From the NCBI GenBank assembly GCA_030141605.1, contig JAQGDQ010001000.1, positions 20,001 to 71,324 on the forward strand: a stretch of DNA of 51,324 nt, read 5' to 3'. This stretch comes from Tubiluchus corallicola. Lineage: Eukaryota; Priapulida; Priapulimorpha; Priapulimorphida; Tubiluchidae. The notes under the pieces are model-generated. The model was not told the DNA's origin. It did no database searches and worked only from the letters and a program-made list of their open reading frames with translations. Both the position numbers and the translations under genes were made by a program. Of this stretch, positions 47,022-51,324 are shown piece after piece. The first letter of the stretch is position 1; each line of letters starts with the position of its first letter.

Positions 47022-47894
47022 CAATCTGGGTGTCTATAAAGTCTCTTCACAATTTTAAAAATTTATTACAAAGGCAGTTGACAAGATATCTTAACAGATT
47101 TGTTTTGTTTTATTCAATGTTTATTTAAGTTTGAGATCACATTGAAATTTTGCGTTTTATGTAGGTCTCCTGTTGGTAGAAGGGTATTGTTAACTGAAAC
47201 CCCAAAAATGGATACCCCTCAAGAGAGAAGGCACAGTGTGTATCATGGTTTATTGAGACAAAATCGTATGTGCAGGCTCAGTGAACCTGCAGAACTAAGT
47301 ATGGAAGAGATCCATGGGGTTATGTGAAAGACATCGTGTATCGAACGAAGATACGGGACATTACTGACTTGAAGCAAAGGGCGGATTTCTGATGCCATCG
47401 CCACCATTGATGAAGCTATGACGAAACTACAGAACTAAGTATGGAAGAGATCCATGGGGTTATGTGAAAGACATCGTGTATTGAACAAAGATACGGGACA
47501 GTACTGACTTGAAGCAAAGGATTTCTGATGCCATCGCCACCATTGATGAAGCTATGACGAAACTACAGAACTAAGTATGGAAGAGATACATGGGGTTATG
47601 TGAAAGACATCGTGTATCGAACAAAGATACGGGACATTACTGACTTGAAGCAAAGGATTTCTGATGCCATCGCCACCTTTGATGAGGCTATGCTACAGCG
47701 AACATGGCAAGAAATCAAGTACCGTCTTGATGTGCTTCGTGCAACTAATGGTGCCAATATAGAAATGTAAACTAAATGAGTTAAAAAAACTTTGACAACC
47801 ACTGATTACATTAGAACAAATCTAGCTAACAAATCTTGTCAACTGCCTTTGTAATAAATTTTTAAAACTGTATAGAGACTTTATAGACACCCTG
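47022..47894 (+). mobile_element. Defective mariner/Tc1-type element inserted in a family D repeat
   Basis: Terminal inverted repeats of about 65 bp: left from about 47027 (GGGTGTCTATAAAGTCTC...) and right ending CCCTG at 47894. Both contain ATTACAAAGGCAGTTGACAA or its complement. The right end adjoins TA. The GGGTGTCTATAAAGTC type end and the transposase remnant place it in the IS630-Tc1-mariner superfamily. It splits family D copy D3: D3's left part ends at about 47021 and its right part resumes at about 47900. Confidence 0.85.
47100..47770 (+). pseudogene. Mariner-like transposase remnant with triplicated segment
   Basis: Only the ends of the transposase remain. A short N-terminal-like piece (TPKMDTPQERRHSV) lies at 47190-47330. 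The C-terminus at 47588-47770 reads TWGYVKDIVYRTKIRD, LKQRISDAIATFDEAMLQRT and RLDVLRATNGANIEM before TAA. The WGYVKD-VY and cR-t-G-IE pattern is typical of IS630/Tc1-mariner transposase C-termini. The segment from CAGAACTAAG through the WGYVK region is present three times (starts near 47290, 47430 and 47565; spacing 140 and 135 bp), with frame shifts, so no active enzyme is encoded. The catalytic DDE/DDD region is missing. Confidence 0.85.
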
Positions 47895-48105
47895 TATATC
47901 ACGAAAAAACATTCAAGATGGGTGCGAGCGAGTTAGAGGGGGCCTAAGGAGGAGGCCCTAAATGCCCATAATCCGGTCAGGAGACCGAAAATAGTACAAT
48001 TTTTATAACTACATCAACAAGCACTTGCTCTATTAAAATATACATTTGCAGGGCATCATAGTTCTTACATAACAACAATCTAATTACCCATTAAATTTTA
48101 TACAA

Positions 48106-48111
48106 TTTAAT
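48106..48111 (-). terminator. Candidate poly(A) signal ATTAAA for EME1
   Basis: ATTAAA on the minus strand, 59 bases after the EME1 stop codon, followed by an AT-rich stretch. No AATAAA is nearer. Confidence 0.5.
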
Positions 48112-48169
48112 GCTCAACTACGAGATGCTTGGGAAACTACAAAATAGGCACCGCGAAACGCACAGACTG

Positions 48170-48280
48170 TCACTTGGTTAAGCTGTTGCCGTCATACGAG
48201 GTAAAATGGGTATAAATTTGTTTGGAAAGCTCTGGTCCAACTCTTCTCGATGTAGCGAGCACTCCGGCTCCTCGACGTAT
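48170..48280 (-). CDS. EME1: EME1, terminal coding exon
   Basis: The acceptor CTAATTTACAG is followed by 36 codons and a TGA. It reads IRRGAGVLATSRRVGPELSK then QIYTHF and ends in GNSLTK. The human EME1 C-terminus has QVRRGEGVTSTSRRIGPELS followed by RRIYLQM, a near-continuous match recalled from knowledge of the family. The phase-0 junction to the exon at 49751-49807 gives an unbroken reading frame of 55 residues, and the other two frames of that junction run into stops or give no family match. It is the second helix-hairpin-helix region of the MUS81-EME1 complex. An ATTAAA signal lies 59 bases after the stop. Confidence 0.9.
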   Translation of the reverse strand: MRRGAGVLATSRRVGPELSKQIYTHFTSYDGNSLTK

Positions 48281-49750
48281 CTGTAAATTAGAGACAATTA
48301 TTATTATTATTTTAGTTCTTTATTTTTAAAAACTATGTACAGAATACATTCCCTCAATTTGCAGGGATATGTTTAAAATTTCTAGAAGCATTTACAACGT
48401 ATTAAACCTATTCACATGTATATATAATTTAGAATCCAACGCATGAGACACATTGAACGACAACGATCATATACACTAGACATAGTTGCAAATTATAATC
48501 CAACACTACATACATACATACATAATAAAAGATAACGAACATATTTTAATACTTGGTAAAAATTTACACACATTATACACAATGAAAACAGCGAGTACAA
48601 TTATAATAAACATAATTACCAATTCTAATGTAAATTCACATAATCATAAATAAAAACAAAACAACATATAGAAAACACGACGAGAGTTGTAAAATTTCAT
48701 CACCAACAGACTCTTTATATACGGCCTCTTAGATGCTAGACTCTCATTTTGACTTGCTGACTGCTCAATTTCAGAACGTTTTTTCAAAATTCTGCCGAGA
48801 GTACTTTGGAAAATTTTCGACTGCGCTGCTGCACACCTCTGCCCCATCTTTGAAGTTTATCGTACTGCTCTAAAATTTTCAGTTTCTCCTTAACTGTTAG
48901 ATTTTTGCGCTTATGCTCCATTTTTCAAAGTTCTTAACTCTATGCTCTTATTTGCTGTATGATGTTTACTCTTGTAAGTCACAAGGAATACTGACTGATT
49001 ACTGTACCTGCATTTTTGACTATTAACTCATTAAGCCCGAAAGCGTAATTTGCAACTAGAGCATCAAAAGGAAACCGCTAGACAAGTGATTAAATGTTTA
49101 GCTTCCAGAAATTCTTGGGTAACGAGGTTAATTGTAGTGGACGAGCGGGTAACAGATTCAAAGCAAGACCGCAACGCTAGCATATTAGCGCATGATAAAC
49201 GTACCTGCTTACAAACAAAACGGTACTTAACATGATTGTTTCTACATATATTATAGTGCGCAAAGCGAAGTAAAGATGACATAAAAGTAGAAAAGGCTCT
49301 TTGGGTAAATTATTTTACAGACATTACAAATGTTTTATTTTAAGTATGTGAAGGAAAAATATTGAGTCAATTATGCGGAGTTATTTGAGTCGATTACTGA
49401 TAGTTTTTATGTATATTTGAATAGAAGCGGCCCATACCAGACATTTTTGAGTCAATTAAGAGATGAGTCTATTAACCGTGAGTCTATTAAGCGGCGCTAC
49501 TGCATTTGAAAAAAATTACACTAGCGTGAAGTCGTTCAAGTTTATCGAGAAAAAAGCTCCTTGTGAAGTTATTCATAGCTTAAATTTTGTGATAAAATAT
49601 TTTTCTCGAGATTTTACTAACTATAACTGTATCGCATGGCTGCCATTAGATAAATAAAATAACCCAAGACGATGATTTTTAGTGTGAAAAAGAGAATGTG
49701 CCAGAAGAAAACCGCATGTATGGAAGCCTAAAAGCTTCTTCTCCACTCAC
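48281..49750 (-). other. Last EME1 intron (about 1.47 kb)
   Basis: Lies between the two EME1 exons. Its 3' part (48300-48660) is AT-rich and starts with ATT repeats and a TTTATT-rich stretch resembling the 3' end of a minus-strand LINE. The rest has no recognised feature. Confidence 0.8.
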
Positions 49751-49807
49751 CAGAATGTCTTGAAGTAGCAAACGTGCCTCTTTTTCTGTCGTGCATCTTT
49801 GGTATGC
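49751..49807 (-). CDS. EME1: EME1, penultimate coding exon
   Basis: A 57-bp exon between acceptor CCCTGTATTTTTAG and donor ATTCTG|GTGAGT, both phase 0. It encodes AYQRCTTEKEARLLLQDIL. This corresponds to the region of vertebrate EME1 that precedes the conserved RRG...SRRIGPELS tail (AYQQC...E-x-Q-LLADI). EME1 is the non-catalytic partner of MUS81; the heterodimer cuts 3'-flap, replication-fork and nicked Holliday structures in the nucleus, and this C-terminal part belongs to the helix-hairpin-helix region used for dimerisation and DNA binding. The exon is tiny and was found from its splice signals. The exons upstream (ERCC4-like domain) were not seen up to position 51324 and should lie beyond the right edge. 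Confidence 0.85.
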
Positions 49808-49844
49808 CTAAAAATACAGGGAATAATGTTAATATGTTAGTAAA

Positions 49845-50100
49845 GTGGTATGAGGCTACCACGCAGGGAGATCGCTATGCTCTTGATCTGCTTCTTAAAT
49901 TTGCTTCAAAAACTATGGGAATTAAACAGTGACCTATGGCACACTCGTACGACATGAGAGTCATAAAAAGAGCACAAGTTATTATTAATGACGAATTTCA
50001 TCCAGATAATAAATTTTTTAAAATACTGTTTTTTAATAATGATTTACGTGAAAGAATTATTACCACAGAAACCTAATTTCGTGTTCGACTGAGTAGTTCT
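49845..50100 (+). pseudogene. Possible LINE ORF2 fragment, frame broken
   Basis: Reads VKWYEATTQGDRYALDLLLK, stop, then MRVIKRAQVIINDEFHPDNK and FFKILFFNNDLRERIITTET. The RA--II-D--HP----F--L----R-R----T spacing resembles the end of some LINE reverse transcriptases. Weak match. Confidence 0.4.
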
Positions 50101-50109
50101 TTGATGTTA

Positions 50110-51324
50110 CATGCTCTTCGCCATTCACTAGTTAGATGGGCACTAGCGCCTTTATTTCGGAAATGTATTGCACAAAAAACAGGTGCTGTACCTATGACTT
50201 CAAATGTGTTCAGTTGTGATGCAACACACACATTTGAGGGCTCATGCGTTACAGCAGTGATAAACTTGATATTTAAACTTTTAAACTTAAAATTGCCTAG
50301 TTTTTGTATATCACAATGAATGTTGCACATTTATCCTGTACTTCAACTTTCAGTTTTGCAAATACATGCAACGCGTTCATGTTTGATTGTGATGTCATCA
50401 TCGCTTGCTACGCTCACTGATGTTATCAGGAACATTATCGCAACATTACAGACGTTAAAATATATATTTCAGAATCATCCTGTTTTCCTTTAAACAAATA
50501 TAGTGATATATGTGTGATACTTGCATACCAAAACCGTCCATAAGTCGGCATAGTTAAAACTGTTATGATGCTTCAAAGTAGAATGAACCAGAAATATGGT
50601 CAAATGTCATTTTTTCATATTTTGTAAAAACCAACGGTAAATATATTGGACTTTTATATTCTAGCACCAAATTATCGAAAAAGTGTTCAAAAGGCACCGA
50701 AAACTTAATTTTATAACTCCTTACCCATTTCTCTGCCTAGAAACTAGTACTGCAATTGGAAAAAGCTTCTATTTTTAAACTCAGTTGTAGCTCGTGGAAG
50801 CAGCCATTTTTCTGTTGCCAAGCCCAGATCTTTGTCAGGAAGAGCCATCTACTGGATTTAAACATAACTTCAATGCGCTCTTGCAGAGTCCATAGCAACC
50901 AACATTTGTGCGGTTGCTAAGTGTTTTGTAGAAACGCGACAAAAAACAATGGCTAACTTTAACAGCGATTTTCTCAAGATTATGTTTTCCAGTGCATAGC
51001 CTGCATGTCAGCTTCAATATGGATTGTCTCAGGTTAGGAATAACATAGAGTGATGAACTTGGTATCAAAACGATCCTCATGAAATAGAGATTCAGGATAT
51101 GTGAATAACTAGAAAAGCTCAATTGCCAACTTATGGACGATTTTGCTTTGCAAGTGCACATATATGAAACATAAATAATACATAATTGTGTGACGAATTG
51201 TAAACTCCTTCCAAAAGTGTGTACATAAATAAATTGTTTGTATTTGTTTTTTATTCTGAAAGACTAGGACAGCACCCTCCTAATTTAGAGGTACCGACTA
51301 CCGATACCTGTATTAAACTCTGCA
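50110..51324. other. Right end, no exon recognised
   Basis: Should be EME1 intron. A TTAA-element-like end (AATCATCCTGTTTTCCT then TTAA near 50485) is visible. The minus-strand open frame at 50835-51161 has no EME1 motif. Confidence 0.45.

Larger units (their letters stand above)
46805..47990 (+). mobile_element. Family D repeat, copy D3 (interrupted)
   Basis: The left part (46805-47021) shares GCTAGTATAG, TTTGGTTTGCAATAA and TTATTGATAAACAAAAGATA with D1 and D2. The right part (47900-47990) resumes with the AACATTCAAG...GAGTTAGAGGG and CATAATCCGGTC segments. The mariner element sits between. Confidence 0.7.

Overview
This is eukaryotic, animal-type DNA. It is AT-rich, full of microsatellites, tRNA-derived SINEs, LINE 3' ends, TTAA-flanked MITE-like elements and a mariner remnant, and its few coding pieces are short and bounded by consensus splice sites. 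The genes found (meteorin, EME1) are animal genes. The architecture suggests an invertebrate, probably marine, but the sequence alone does not let me name a phylum.

Two genes are recognisable, both on the minus strand and in tandem. (1) The right part (48.1-49.8 kb) holds the last two coding exons of EME1, the partner subunit of the MUS81 structure-selective endonuclease. Its stop codon is followed by an ATTAAA signal; the rest of the gene lies beyond the right edge. (2) A meteorin-family gene (METRN/METRNL) fills the rest of the window. Exon 1 (44989-45131) carries the start codon, a signal peptide and a CDWKG motif. Exon 2 (35242-35618) is the long N-terminal domain exon. Exon 3 (8925-8981) carries a CRPC...YCTGDF motif. 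The exon phases join without a break and give the first 192 residues. The intron between exons 2 and 3 is about 26.3 kb. The last ~100 residues were not found in the first 8.9 kb and probably lie beyond the left edge.

Everything else is intronic or intergenic repeat. Families include: A, B and C, flanked by TTAA with AG...CT ends, many carrying the CRE palindrome TGACGTCA; D, a degraded element seen three times; LINE family E and other LINE fragments with recognisable reverse-transcriptase C-terminal motifs; several tRNA-headed SINEs; a 258-bp MITE with near-perfect terminal repeats; a mariner-like element with a triplicated transposase segment; and many simple-sequence tracts. Between EME1 and meteorin lies an LTR-like block with a TATA box preceded by heat-shock elements, pointing towards meteorin.

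Coordinates of exons rest on visible splice sites and reading phase. Repeat boundaries are approximate unless a flanking TTAA or TA is stated. No database search was possible.
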